Origin: DTU072 sp050309775
GTDB taxonomy: Bacteria > Bacillota > Clostridia > Christensenellales > DTU072
Reading direction: 5' to 3'
Length of the DNA: 56,397 nucleotides
Assembly (NCBI GenBank): GCA_050309775.1
Contig: JBNRMV010000009.1
Coordinates: 1-56,397 of the forward strand
Part shown: piece after piece, positions 26,209-34,908 of the stretch
Position numbering within the stretch: the first letter of the stretch is position 1
How the letters are laid out: each line of letters begins with the position of its first letter
Translations under genes and position numbers: made by a program
The notes under the pieces: model-generated
Told to the model about the DNA's origin: nothing
Databases searched by the model: none
The model's input: the letters and a program-made list of their open reading frames with translations, nothing else

Positions 26209-26688
26209 TTATTCCTTGATTTTTTGCGCAAACAATTCCAGTTGGTCTTCTTTTATGCCATACAGCGGTTTACCCTTGGACTCAAAGGCTTTTTTCATCA
26301 ATTTTGTTACCAATCTTGTAAAAAAGCCCTGCGCTTTCTCCAGGTCTACGCAATATCCCAAACACTCCGCAGCTGCCGCTTTTTCCAATAGTTCTTGCGG
26401 TATGTTTGCGACAAAATATTTTTCATAGCCGTTCTCTTCGGCGCAGCAGATATAGTACGCCGTATTTTTTGCTTGCAGCGTTGAAAAATTTTGTTTTATG
26501 AATTTGCGTAGCGGTGCCGTAAACCTGCCCCCATAAATACCGCCGCCTATGACTATAGTGTCATAATCGCCGATGTCGGGAACTCCTGTCCTAAGGTCGG
26601 CAATATCTGCGTTAAGTTTTTGCGCAAGCTGTTCTGCGCAAGTTTGGCTGGCGCCGGTTTTTGTGTCAAAAACTATTATTGTTTTCAT
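26209..26688 (-). CDS. Flavodoxin-domain protein
   Basis: 159 residues. The FMN phosphate loop near the N-terminus reads VFDTKTGASQTCAEQLAQ, followed by DYDTIVIGGGIYGGRF, the typical second FMN-contact strand of the Flavodoxin_5/HemG-like group. A cysteine-containing stretch YYICCAEENGYEKYF follows. Likely a cytoplasmic electron carrier or FMN-dependent oxidoreductase. GGAGGAG precedes the ATG and it has its own promoter; it is monocistronic. Confidence 0.85.
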   Translation of the reverse strand: MKTIIVFDTKTGASQTCAEQLAQKLNADIADLRTGVPDIGDYDTIVIGGGIYGGRFTAPLRKFIKQNFSTLQAKNTAYYICCAEENGYEKYFVANIPQELLEKAAAAECLGYCVDLEKAQGFFTRLVTKLMKKAFESKGKPLYGIKEDQLELFAQKIKE

Positions 26689-26712
26689 AATCTCCTCCGA
26701 ATCTTTTTTATA

Positions 26713-26741
26713 ATTATATTTTTTCCCATAAAAAAAGTCAA
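26713..26741 (-). promoter_or_regulatory. Promoter of flavodoxin gene
   Basis: Minus strand: TTGACT (complement of 26736-26741), 17-base spacer, TATAAT (complement of 26713-26718). Confidence 0.75.
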
Positions 26742-26773
26742 TAATATTGCAAACGCGCGCCTTTATAAGCTGA

Positions 26774-26802
26774 TTGACAATAACTTAATGAACCCTTATA
26801 AT
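26774..26802 (+). promoter_or_regulatory. Full-consensus sigma-A promoter
   Basis: TTGACA (26774-26779), exactly 17 bases, TATAAT (26797-26802): all 12 consensus bases match. It drives the acidic-tailed membrane protein, whose ATG at 26872 leaves a leader of about 60 bases. Confidence 0.85.
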
Positions 26803-26871
26803 GATTATATGTAACAAAATTCCAAATACTATATGAACCAAACAATTATTGTTAAGGGCGAAGGAGCTATT

Positions 26872-29184
26872 ATGTCCAAGGATTTTGAAAAAGAAATCAA
26901 GAAAGATGAAGAAATAAAAAATATGGGAGAAAACATTACGCCTGAGGTCGAGCAGCCTGACGAAAAAGTGACGACAGTCAACGAAGAAGTTATTCCGCCT
27001 GCCGAGGACATGCCGCAAGAGCAAATCGAGGACATTGCGCAAGACGAAGTGTCCGTTGAAAAAGAAAATATCGAACAAACGGCAGAAACCGAAAATCAAT
27101 CTGAAGAACTTGCGGATGCGGAGGTTGAAACTTACGGCGAGAATTCGGGAGTCACCGAAGAAGAAACCATAGCAGGGGACGATTCCCAAGACGAAACAGA
27201 GGAGACTGTCGAAGAGGGCACCGAAGAATCGGGCGAAATCCCGGAAACTGATCTTGAAGAGGTTACGGAAGAAACCGTTGATGCCGATGAAAAAACGGAA
27301 GAAAGCGTCGATTCCGATGAAGAAACGCTGCCGGCGGAGCAACAGCCGCTGAACGCGGTGACACCGCCAAAAAATCAAGCCTTCAAAAAATTCCTAAAAA
27401 AATTCAGATGGCCGCTTATTATTGCGGCGATTGCCATAGTGCTTGCCGCTGCCATTACCACGACGGTATTGGTACTTAACGCGCCCAAGTTTTTCATAAG
27501 AGATGCCGCGGACTTTGCCGAGGCGCCCAACAAGCGCCAGGTAGTCTATGTGCTGAAAGGCGACATTACCGTCAACGGCGATTTGATACTGGACAATGCG
27601 CTGGACCTTAACCTTAACGGACATACCCTTACCATAAACGGGGAGTTCAAACGCACGGTCGAGGGCGAAAATACAATGAATATCGGCACCCTGAAGAAAA
27701 AACAATATAATGGCGAGGGCAAGCTAGTGGCCAACAAAATAAATATCACCGCCCCAAATACCATTATTAACATTCATTCTGTGTCAGAAATGACCGGAAA
27801 CATAAAAGCAAAACAAATAAATCTGCTGAATGACACGGTTATTTCACAGAGCAAAAAACTCACGCTTACCCAAACAAAAGCCGTCTCCTACAAAAAGGTG
27901 TCGGGAGAGCTTGAACTTGCGGCATCGAGCACTCTGGAACTGCAAGCGGCCTCCAGCCTTGACAAACTGTCTGCCGACGCCACCTCTTCGGCAATTATTT
28001 ATGGCAAAATATACAATGAGATTGTCGGGGGCAACGAAATCAGCATGCTTGGCGCAGCCTCCTGCCCCTCCATAAAAAATGTCAAATATCTTTATTATCA
28101 GCAAGCCACCGCAACGCTTGGCACCGCCACCGAAGTGGAAAATTTGTTTTTGGTCACCCAGTTGGAGCAGCCTGCCGAACTTAGCATTGAGAGAAGCGGC
28201 GGCACATTCAAAGCTGTGTCCTCAAAAGTCAACAATGCCGATTTATATGTGTTCACCATAAAATCCGGAGACGAAATCATTAATTCCATATCTTCGGCGT
28301 CAAATGTCTGTGACATTACCGAGTTTATTTCGCAACCCAAGACTTATACAATATCCGTAAAAGCCTCCAGCACGACACCCAGAATAAACATTCCTTCAGC
28401 CGAGCGGAGCATAGAGTTCAATTATTCCATAAAATTGCAAAGCCCGGCGCTGTCAATATCACAGGTTGACAACAAAAAGATGCTGACTTTCCCAAAGGTC
28501 AATTTTGCAACTCATTACAGAGTAATCATAAACGGCGAGGAATTCAGCGTAGAGGCGCCTGACAGCGATACCGTAAATGTCGACATAACCACTTATGTAA
28601 GAAACGCCGGTTCATACAACATAAAAGTTGTGGCAAGCAATCCCGGCAACGCCTCTTTCTTGGATTCGGATACCGTCATGACGGCATATGTCACCATAGA
28701 ACAACTCGAAACTCCGCAACTTGTATTAGAAAGAGATGCCAACAAACTCAATGTCAGTTGGCAATCCGTACCAAATGCCAAAACCTATGTTTTGGAAGTA
28801 GGCGATAAAAAGATTGTCACCACTGCTACAAGCATGAGTTTTGATTTGGCAAGCATAGCCGACAACACTATCTTTTCCCTGCAAGCGCAGGCAATAGGCT
28901 ATTACCAAAGTTCTGCTGTGGCTGCGCAGACATATGAATATCCGCAGCTTGAGATTGCATCGCAGCCGACATACACTTATGATGGAATAAACCTCAGCGT
29001 TACTATGGAAAAAGTGACGGGCGCCGAAAGTTATACACTGATAATAAACAATGAAGAAGTCGCGACCTCCGCCAACGCAATCTTTAATGTCACGGCAAAT
29101 GTCGGCGACACCTTCAAATTAGTGGCAAGAGCGGCATATTCGCGCGAGGTATCCTCCCAGACCTTTGCTGTAATAGCGCAATGA
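26872..29184 (+). CDS. Membrane-anchored protein with acidic cytoplasmic tail and Fn3-like ectodomain
   Basis: 770 residues from ATG 26872 (AAGGAG upstream; the in-frame ATG at 26833 has none). Residues 1-165 are extremely Glu/Asp-rich and probably disordered; a basic patch FKKFLKKFRW precedes one membrane segment (about 180-203). Outside lie a beta-helix-like region (about 210-420, with VNGDLILDNALDLNLNG and similar strands) and four or so Fn3-like units of about 85 residues, each beginning with LxxPxLxxx and carrying the W/F-NAxxYxVxIN motif (AKTYVLEVGDKK, AESYTLIINNEE). No sortase or lipobox anchor. Overlaps the next gene by 4 bases. Family not recognised; role is probably at the cell surface. 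Confidence 0.82.
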   Translation: MSKDFEKEIKKDEEIKNMGENITPEVEQPDEKVTTVNEEVIPPAEDMPQEQIEDIAQDEVSVEKENIEQTAETENQSEELADAEVETYGENSGVTEEETIAGDDSQDETEETVEEGTEESGEIPETDLEEVTEETVDADEKTEESVDSDEETLPAEQQPLNAVTPPKNQAFKKFLKKFRWPLIIAAIAIVLAAAITTTVLVLNAPKFFIRDAADFAEAPNKRQVVYVLKGDITVNGDLILDNALDLNLNGHTLTINGEFKRTVEGENTMNIGTLKKKQYNGEGKLVANKINITAPNTIINIHSVSEMTGNIKAKQINLLNDTVISQSKKLTLTQTKAVSYKKVSGELELAASSTLELQAASSLDKLSADATSSAIIYGKIYNEIVGGNEISMLGAASCPSIKNVKYLYYQQATATLGTATEVENLFLVTQLEQPAELSIERSGGTFKAVSSKVNNADLYVFTIKSGDEIINSISSASNVCDITEFISQPKTYTISVKASSTTPRINIPSAERSIEFNYSIKLQSPALSISQVDNKKMLTFPKVNFATHYRVIINGEEFSVEAPDSDTVNVDITTYVRNAGSYNIKVVASNPGNASFLDSDTVMTAYVTIEQLETPQLVLERDANKLNVSWQSVPNAKTYVLEVGDKKIVTTATSMSFDLASIADNTIFSLQAQAIGYYQSSAVAAQTYEYPQLEIASQPTYTYDGINLSVTMEKVTGAESYTLIINNEEVATSANAIFNVTANVGDTFKLVARAAYSREVSSQTFAVIAQ

Positions 29185-29426
29185 AAATAGTTGTATACGG
29201 CACAGCCAACTGCTCGGGGTGCCGGGCAATGTTTACAAAAATCAAAGCGGCGGCGGAAAGGCACGGCATTTCCGCCGACTTGCTTTATGAAACCGATTTG
29301 AAAAAAGCCTTGGACAAGGGCATAATGAGTTTGCCTGCCCTTGAAGTTGACGGTGTGTTGCGAAAAGTCAGCCACAACCCCAAAGAAAAAGAACTTTGCC
29401 AACTGTTTTCCTCGGCATCAAAATAG
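29181..29426 (+). CDS. Thioredoxin-fold protein with CSGC motif
   Basis: 81 residues beginning MKIVVYGTANCSGCRAM; CxxC is CSGC at the end of the first strand, and SLPALEVDG supplies the cis-Pro loop (LPALEV). This is the small thioredoxin_3/glutaredoxin-like type, cytoplasmic since no signal is present. It overlaps the stop of the acidic membrane-protein gene by 4 bases and precedes a CcdA-like gene by 126 bases, so it may reduce CcdA or a partner; that is inference from context. Confidence 0.82.
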   Translation: MKIVVYGTANCSGCRAMFTKIKAAAERHGISADLLYETDLKKALDKGIMSLPALEVDGVLRKVSHNPKEKELCQLFSSASK

Positions 29427-29488
29427 TTTTTTATTTTATTTATCGTCAAAATGAATTAATTAAAGACTGTTACTCAGCTTTGTTTCCC

Positions 29489-29517
29489 TTGACAAAATTC
29501 TTGCAAAGGTATATGTT
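29489..29517 (+). promoter_or_regulatory. Promoter of ccdA-like gene
   Basis: TTGACA (29489-29494), 17-base spacer, TATGTT (29512-29517); the ribosome site GGGGAGGA follows. The CcdA gene can thus be transcribed apart from the thioredoxin-like gene. Confidence 0.55.
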
Positions 29518-29552
29518 TATTGTAATGAAAAAGGGGAGGAATAGGAGCGTAT

Positions 29553-30257
29553 ATGACAGAGCTTTTGCATGAACTAAGCCACGCTTTTACCGGCAGCTAT
29601 TGGTTGGGCGTACTCATTGCATTCGCCGCCGGCATATTGACGGTTTTTACACCTTGTTCCCTTACCAACATACCTCTCATAGTATCATATATCGGCGGCA
29701 CGACAAAAAAGAAAGCCGCAGTCTTTTCGGTTTTTATTTGCTTGGGACAGTCGGCGGTCTTTGTGCTTATGGGACTTTTGGCAGCCTCGCTGGGAAAACT
29801 CATGTCGCTGGCAGGCTTTGATAAGATATGGCATTCGGTACTTGCGGCAATAATGCTCTTTATGGCGTCTGAAATGTTCGGCATAACAAATGTTTTGCAC
29901 CGCCACGGGCATGCTACCGACGGCGTCAAACAAAAAGGCATACTTGGCGCATTGCTTATCGGCATGTTGGGCGCGGTTTTTGCCACGCCGTGTTCGCTGC
30001 CCATACTCTCCGCCATACTGGCGTATGTTTCCACAACGGGCTTTCCGATATATGCAGGAGGCGTTATGATGCTTGCATACGGTGTGGGTCACAGCGTTCC
30101 GCTGGTCCTTGCCGGCTCGTCAATAAATTTTGTCAGCAAAATAGGCAGCTCGGAAAAATACGCAAAGGCCGCCAAGATAATAAAATTTATTTTCGGTGTG
30201 CTGCTTGTGCTGTTGGCTGTTTATTTAGTCGTCAGCGCCTTCTTTCTTGAGCATTGA
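29553..30257 (+). CDS. CcdA-like thiol-disulfide membrane electron transporter
   Basis: 234 residues with six hydrophobic segments arranged as two three-helix halves, each with the conserved proline-cysteine motif: FTPCSLTNIPL in the first and FATPCSLPILSA in the second. These cysteines shuttle electrons from cytoplasmic thioredoxin to extracytoplasmic thiol proteins (DsbD transmembrane/CcdA family). The neighbouring CSGC thioredoxin-like protein is a plausible donor. Its 3' end overlaps the convergent GH38-like gene by 33 bases. Confidence 0.9.
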   Translation: MTELLHELSHAFTGSYWLGVLIAFAAGILTVFTPCSLTNIPLIVSYIGGTTKKKAAVFSVFICLGQSAVFVLMGLLAASLGKLMSLAGFDKIWHSVLAAIMLFMASEMFGITNVLHRHGHATDGVKQKGILGALLIGMLGAVFATPCSLPILSAILAYVSTTGFPIYAGGVMMLAYGVGHSVPLVLAGSSINFVSKIGSSEKYAKAAKIIKFIFGVLLVLLAVYLVVSAFFLEH

Positions 30258-32288
30258 CAACTCAAATCTGAAATAAGCATTGTTTTCATACCAAAGCGGA
30301 AAATTTGTACCCCAAACATTGTTGTGCAGGCAAAATGATATGCCCTCGGATATATCGGCGTACTCATTGTCAAATCGAAGTATTTTGCCCTTGCCCAAAG
30401 CCACTAGCGGCGCATGGCAATTTTTTATCTCATATGTATTGCCGTTTATGTCAAACTGTACGCTTTCGACTGCCGCAAGATTTCTGTTGCCGTTCCTTAC
30501 TACATCGTAAGGGTCTATCAACTGCCCGAACTTTTTATAGCGCAAACTGCCCTTATCAATATTTGCGCAAATATGCGCCCACAGCGCTTCCGTCAGCCTT
30601 GATGCGTCCTTATCGGTAAATATTATCTCTGCTATTAGTTTTTTGTTCTCAACGCTATATTTTATTTCCATATTTCTCGGCGCGCCCAATTCCTCGCTAA
30701 TTTTTACATCAATATATAAGCAAGCAATAAGCTGCGACATATCTTCATTTGTATACACCGCCGACAGTTTGTACGGGAAAGCGCCTTGCGGATATTGCCC
30801 TTCAAAGGCGTCCAGCGCAGGACGAGCAAAATCGGGAATGACCCAGAAATTATGTATGCCGACGCCTCTTGAATAGTTTTTCAGCCAAAAATCATAGTCT
30901 TTGGCGCCGTATGAGCAATAATCAATCAAAGGTGAATTGTTTTCTTCAAAGACTGTTGCGTCGTTTATACTGAGATTTCTTATGCCGCCAAAGGCATTCA
31001 GCGACAGCTCAAATCCGTTACTTTTCATGCTTGCGCTGTCCTTTACATGCCGCCAGCCGTCTTTTTCAAAAGGTCCTTGCGGCATGAGTTTTCTTAATCT
31101 GCTCTCTGCCTGCTGCCTATGCTCCTCGGACATGTTTTCCAAAGCCTTGGTGATATAATCGCGCTGTTCCTGCCAGCTTTTTTCGATAACCGAATAACTG
31201 CCCTTGTTGTATTCGCCCTCTCTTCTTTTTTTAGCTGTTATAAGTTGCCAGCGCAGCACGCTTTTGTTGAGGCTGTAAAGGCGCGGTTTGTCGGTTTTTC
31301 TTGCCTTCTTGAAATGCTTTTTCAGGTATAATCCGATGTCCGACAGGTGTCTTTTGACATCCATTCCCCAAGTGTGTTCGCAAAGCGTCAGCAGACTGTT
31401 GCGCAAAGCGTCATGTTCTGCGCCGCCCTCAAGACTGCCCTCGGCAAGCCAAGTATTTTTTAAGGCAATAAGCTCCCTTATTGCGCCCGACTTATACGGG
31501 TCGCTGGCGGCGCCGTGTATCCAACTGTCGCCTATCTCCGAAGTAATTATTGGGAGTTTATCCTTAACCTTAAGGAGTTCTGCGGCATAGTTGTCAAGGG
31601 TAGAGGCTTCGACAACATAGTCGGGATATTCTTTTTCCAGTTTTGCAAAGGTATCCAGCATACTTTGCTTGCTGTTGGGTCCGCGGTTGTCTGAAGAATG
31701 AGCAAAATATAAAATGTCGTCAATATGTTCGTTTTTGTATAGGCTGCCATAGCTGCCTTCGTACAGCACCACAAGCTCCGCATCGCCGAACTTCCATAAA
31801 AAGGCCTGCGGTACCTCAGGTATAGCAGAGGAATCATTGACGCCGATGTGCAAAAATTTTATGCCATAACGATTGAGCAAGGGCAGCATGGTTTTTGTGT
31901 GTCCGGGGACATCTGTCATTTTTGCGGCTATCATATTGAACCCAAAACGCGCTTTGAGTTTTTGCCCGATTTCAAGCCCATAACAAAAAGTGTCCTCGTC
32001 AAGAAGTTCTGTATGAGTCGTGAAAGGCAGCGCATGGGGTACTATATCGCCCTTTTCAAGTGCCCGTTCAAGTGTTTTCTTATTTTCGGAAGAAGAGTCA
32101 TGCAATGCCTTTTCGATTATCCAAGAACCTGTTGTCCATACAAACCTTTTTTTGACGGTGTTCAATTCTTCGGCAAGAGCAGCGGCACGCGGAAAGAAGT
32201 CGTCAAGATAAAGTTTTTCTATTTCCGCAGCATAATCGGTAAAGCCCAAATCCAGATGCGTTTTTGATATGATGTGTATCTTTTTCAT
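30225..32288 (-). CDS. GH38-like glycosidase, DUF5054 family
   Basis: 687 residues. The N-terminus KTHLDLGFTDYA supplies the family 38 HxD zinc ligands (His11, Asp13); MTDVPGHTKTMLPLL holds the likely nucleophile Asp and TSEIGDSWIHG a further active-site loop. No signal peptide, so probably cytoplasmic, as for enzymes acting on imported oligosaccharides. The C-terminal half is beta-rich (SLNAFGGIRNLSI, WGTNFPLWYENNAYFRFEL), as in the DUF5054 group. It has its own promoter (TTGCAT-N17-GATAAT). Linkage specificity cannot be inferred; alpha-mannosidase-like activity is only one possibility. Confidence 0.85.
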   Translation of the reverse strand: MKKIHIISKTHLDLGFTDYAAEIEKLYLDDFFPRAAALAEELNTVKKRFVWTTGSWIIEKALHDSSSENKKTLERALEKGDIVPHALPFTTHTELLDEDTFCYGLEIGQKLKARFGFNMIAAKMTDVPGHTKTMLPLLNRYGIKFLHIGVNDSSAIPEVPQAFLWKFGDAELVVLYEGSYGSLYKNEHIDDILYFAHSSDNRGPNSKQSMLDTFAKLEKEYPDYVVEASTLDNYAAELLKVKDKLPIITSEIGDSWIHGAASDPYKSGAIRELIALKNTWLAEGSLEGGAEHDALRNSLLTLCEHTWGMDVKRHLSDIGLYLKKHFKKARKTDKPRLYSLNKSVLRWQLITAKKRREGEYNKGSYSVIEKSWQEQRDYITKALENMSEEHRQQAESRLRKLMPQGPFEKDGWRHVKDSASMKSNGFELSLNAFGGIRNLSINDATVFEENNSPLIDYCSYGAKDYDFWLKNYSRGVGIHNFWVIPDFARPALDAFEGQYPQGAFPYKLSAVYTNEDMSQLIACLYIDVKISEELGAPRNMEIKYSVENKKLIAEIIFTDKDASRLTEALWAHICANIDKGSLRYKKFGQLIDPYDVVRNGNRNLAAVESVQFDINGNTYEIKNCHAPLVALGKGKILRFDNEYADISEGISFCLHNNVWGTNFPLWYENNAYFRFELSMLKKEGADD

Positions 32289-32316
32289 ATGCTCCTCACA
32301 AAATGTTCTTTACGGT

Positions 32317-32345
32317 ATTATCTCATAAACAAGTCTGTCATGCAA
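32317..32345 (-). promoter_or_regulatory. Promoter of GH38-like gene
   Basis: Minus strand: TTGCAT (complement of 32340-32345), 17-base spacer, GATAAT (complement of 32317-32322). Confidence 0.55.
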
Positions 32346-32434
32346 TTCTTTCTCTTTACAAATTTTTTTGCAAAATTTTATAAAGCATGTGATTTTTATT
32401 TATTGTTTTGCAATCTTTGTAGTATGATTACACT

Positions 32435-33685
32435 ATGGAAACAAATGAGAGTAATTTACCCATAGCAAACGATTTTCTACACTGGAAAAGAAATGTAGTG
32501 TTGTTTTTGGCAGGGCAAAATGTGTCGCTGTTCGGCACTTCTCTTGTGCAATATATTATCATATGGTATGTCACCCTTTTGACAGGCTCCGGCACCATGA
32601 TGATGATAGGCACTCTTTGTTCGGTGCTTCCGCAAATAATTATAGGGCTTTTCGCCGGGGTATGGGCAGACAGATTTAATCGCAAGACCATAATAATAAC
32701 CGCCGACTCCATGATTGCCCTAAGCACTCTTGTCATTGCATTGCTCTTTATGTTCGGCATAGACCATATATGGTTGTTGTTTTTGGTTATGGCGCTGCGC
32801 TCTTTGGGCAGCGGCATTCAGATGCCCGCCGTTTCAGCGCTTATTCCGCAGCTTGTGCCGCAGGACAAACTGATGAAAATAAACGGCATTCATACCAGTG
32901 TTTCCTCGCTTATAATGTTGATATCGCCGGCAGCCGGCGGCGCAATGCTGACCGCCGCGCCTATGCATTTAGGACTTTTTGTCGATGTCGTCACCGCCAT
33001 AATCGGCGTGGGATTTATGTTGCTCATTCCCGTACAAAAAATAATAAACGAACAGGCAAAAATAAACACCTATTTCAAAGATTTGCTAAGCGGACTCAAA
33101 TATGTTTTTTCACACGGGCTGGTGCGGAAAATAATTCTTTTTTATGCCATTTTCTTTTTGTGCGTAACGCCGGCAGCCATACTTACTCCGCTTTATATTA
33201 CCAGGGTATACGGAGAAGAAATTTGGCGGCTGACAGCCAATGAAATGCTGTTCAGCGCCGGCACCATTATCGGCGGCATAATAATAGCCGCATGGGGCGG
33301 CTTCAAAAACAGATTGTTCACCATGGCATGCGGTTTTACCGCCTTGGGCATATTGAACCTTTTGCTTGGGCTCGGACTTGTTTTTTGGGCATATCTTATT
33401 GTTATCGGCGTCATGGGCATTGTTGTGCCGATGGTCAGTTCTCCGACCGTGGTATTGCTTCAGGAAAGGGTGGAAAGCAGCATACAAGGCAGGGTTTTCG
33501 GCATATATGGCATCATAACAACTTCGGCATTCCCCTTAGGCATGCTGATTTTCGGACCTCTGGCCGATTATGTCGCCATGGAATATATGTTTATTGCCAC
33601 AGGCGCTGTCATAATACTTATGAGCATATTGTTTTTGCTTGACAAAAAGTTCTTAGCTATGGGAATAAAAAAAGAGCCTCAATAG
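32435..33685 (+). CDS. MFS transporter, Mef/EntS-like exporter
   Basis: 416 residues with about twelve membrane segments; GLFAGVWADRFNRKTIIITAD between helices 2 and 3 is the MFS motif A (G-x-x-x-D-R-x-x-R-K), and FLAGQNVSLFGTSLVQYIIIW near the start is typical of macrolide-efflux (MefA)/EntS-like exporters, given here by its core GQNVSLFGTSL. Substrate unknown. No ribosome site precedes the ATG; instead TATGAT (32423-32428) ends 6 bases before it, so the message may be leaderless. The stop overlaps the convergent lipid kinase gene by 7 bases. Confidence 0.88.
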   Translation: METNESNLPIANDFLHWKRNVVLFLAGQNVSLFGTSLVQYIIIWYVTLLTGSGTMMMIGTLCSVLPQIIIGLFAGVWADRFNRKTIIITADSMIALSTLVIALLFMFGIDHIWLLFLVMALRSLGSGIQMPAVSALIPQLVPQDKLMKINGIHTSVSSLIMLISPAAGGAMLTAAPMHLGLFVDVVTAIIGVGFMLLIPVQKIINEQAKINTYFKDLLSGLKYVFSHGLVRKIILFYAIFFLCVTPAAILTPLYITRVYGEEIWRLTANEMLFSAGTIIGGIIIAAWGGFKNRLFTMACGFTALGILNLLLGLGLVFWAYLIVIGVMGIVVPMVSSPTVVLLQERVESSIQGRVFGIYGIITTSAFPLGMLIFGPLADYVAMEYMFIATGAVIILMSILFLLDKKFLAMGIKKEPQ

Positions 33686-34554
33686 ACAAAAAGATTTATT
33701 TTTTGTTTGTGAATTTTTATATAAAATTCGCCCTTTGCAAACAGCCTTTCTCCGTCAATAGTGAAGGTTTCCGGCTCATCTAAGGTTATTCTTGCTTGTG
33801 TAAACTCAATAAATTTCAGGTTTTTTCCCTCATACGGTTTTTTGAAACCTACAAAGAATGCCCGAAAGAAAGGAAAGAAAATCTTAATTAGGGAAAACAG
33901 TCCCCTGCCTTTTGGGGCTTTTATTAGTAACATATGAGCCGAACCGCTGTTATGCGAAAACAAATGGTTGAAATTAAAGCCGAAACACCTGCGGGAATTG
34001 ATTGCCATAATCAGCGTGTAGACATCGTCAAATTCTCTGTCATCAAGGCTGATTTTTGCTTTTATGTGGTGGACGCGGTATTCTCTTAAGACCTTGAACA
34101 GATATGCCAGGAATTTGAACCGCCTTTTGAAGTTGTTGCGGGTTTTGTAGCCTATTGCGGTGAAAGTGCCGGCGGCGGCGACATAAGAAAAAAGTTTGTT
34201 GTTTATTTCTCCAAGGTCAATTCTGCGCACCTTGCGCTGTTCGGGGCGCAGGTATGATGCCAGTTGAAGCGTTTTTGCTGTTTCGTTGAGCGTGCCGCAA
34301 GGAATGTAGACCAGCTCCAACTCCTGCTCGCGCGTGGCGTTTATGGCATTATTAAAAGTGCCGTCACCGCCGCAAACGGCAAGAGCCTGATAGCCTTTTA
34401 TGGCTTTGGAAATATTTATCGGTTGGTTTTCTTCAATATAAAGCGTATCGATTATGTCATAGTTTTTTTTAAGCGTGACAAAAATGTCCGGATTATTGAG
34501 CGCCCGTTCGACATTGCCGCTTGTTTTGTTGATGACCAGCAAACATTTTTTCAT
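33679..34554 (-). CDS. Diacylglycerol/lipid kinase family protein
   Basis: 291 residues of the DAGK catalytic family. The nucleotide-binding motif ALAVCGGDGTFNNAIN is intact, followed by PCGTLNETAKTL in place of the common PxGTxNDFA loop, and AAGTFTAIGYKT corresponding to the SxGxDA loop. A late DGE motif (FTIDGERLF) completes the C-terminal beta domain. It phosphorylates a lipid such as diacylglycerol or undecaprenol-like substrate at the membrane; exact substrate unknown. AAGGA precedes the ATG. A 23-bp perfect palindrome sits over the predicted transcription start. Confidence 0.87.
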   Translation of the reverse strand: MKKCLLVINKTSGNVERALNNPDIFVTLKKNYDIIDTLYIEENQPINISKAIKGYQALAVCGGDGTFNNAINATREQELELVYIPCGTLNETAKTLQLASYLRPEQRKVRRIDLGEINNKLFSYVAAAGTFTAIGYKTRNNFKRRFKFLAYLFKVLREYRVHHIKAKISLDDREFDDVYTLIMAINSRRCFGFNFNHLFSHNSGSAHMLLIKAPKGRGLFSLIKIFFPFFRAFFVGFKKPYEGKNLKFIEFTQARITLDEPETFTIDGERLFAKGEFYIKIHKQKINLFVY

Positions 34555-34565
34555 TGTATCCTTAA

Positions 34566-34588
34566 TTCAATAATAGTATATTATTGAA
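34566..34588. promoter_or_regulatory. 23-bp perfect palindrome, candidate operator
   Basis: TTCAATAATA-GTA-TATTATTGAA has 10-bp perfect arms around a 3-base centre. It lies just downstream of the lipid kinase -10 box and covers the predicted start of transcription, the position expected for a repressor operator; an mRNA 5' hairpin is the alternative. Confidence 0.5.
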
Positions 34589-34591
34589 CAA

Positions 34592-34620
34592 AGTATACCA
34601 TATATGTATTTTTTTTACAA
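34592..34620 (-). promoter_or_regulatory. Promoter of lipid kinase gene
   Basis: Minus strand: TTGTAA (complement of 34615-34620), 17-base spacer, TATACT (complement of 34592-34597). Confidence 0.65.
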
Positions 34621-34624
34621 CTTA

Positions 34625-34822
34625 TTAAAACATGCCATGTCGGTTGCAAGACTGATTGAAATGCGCTCTGCGACGGCAAAATTCATCGGTAGCCTTTTTA
34701 CATATGGCGCAGACAAAATCGCAGCAAAAATCTCTTTGCGGCGGTAATTTGCGGTGCGGAACGCATACCCTTCTTCCAAAAGCTTGTTCGTAGGTTATCC
34801 AGTTTCTATGAAAGCGGCGCAC
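34625..34822 (-). CDS. Doubtful small Cys-rich ORF or gene remnant
   Basis: A 65-codon frame from GTG 34822 with a possible ribosome site (GGGAG) about 11 bases upstream. The product is cysteine- and arginine-rich (RDFCCDFVCAICKKATDEFC) and could bind metal, but no family is recognised and no promoter is seen. It fills most of the 354-base gap between the lipid kinase and DUF5058 genes; the rest of that gap holds the two divergent promoters and the palindrome. It may be a remnant rather than a gene. Confidence 0.25.
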   Translation of the reverse strand: MRRFHRNWITYEQAFGRRVCVPHRKLPPQRDFCCDFVCAICKKATDEFCRRRAHFNQSCNRHGMF

Positions 34823-34842
34823 TGTTTAATTTCTCCCTTGTA

Positions 34843-34871
34843 TTGACTTATGCACTTGCATACTATATAAT
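34843..34871 (+). promoter_or_regulatory. Promoter of DUF5058 gene pair
   Basis: TTGACT (34843-34848), 17-base spacer, TATAAT (34866-34871); AGGAGG follows before the GTG start. Confidence 0.8.
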
Positions 34872-34908
34872 TATTCCATTGATTTGATAAATGTCATAGG
34901 AGGCAACA

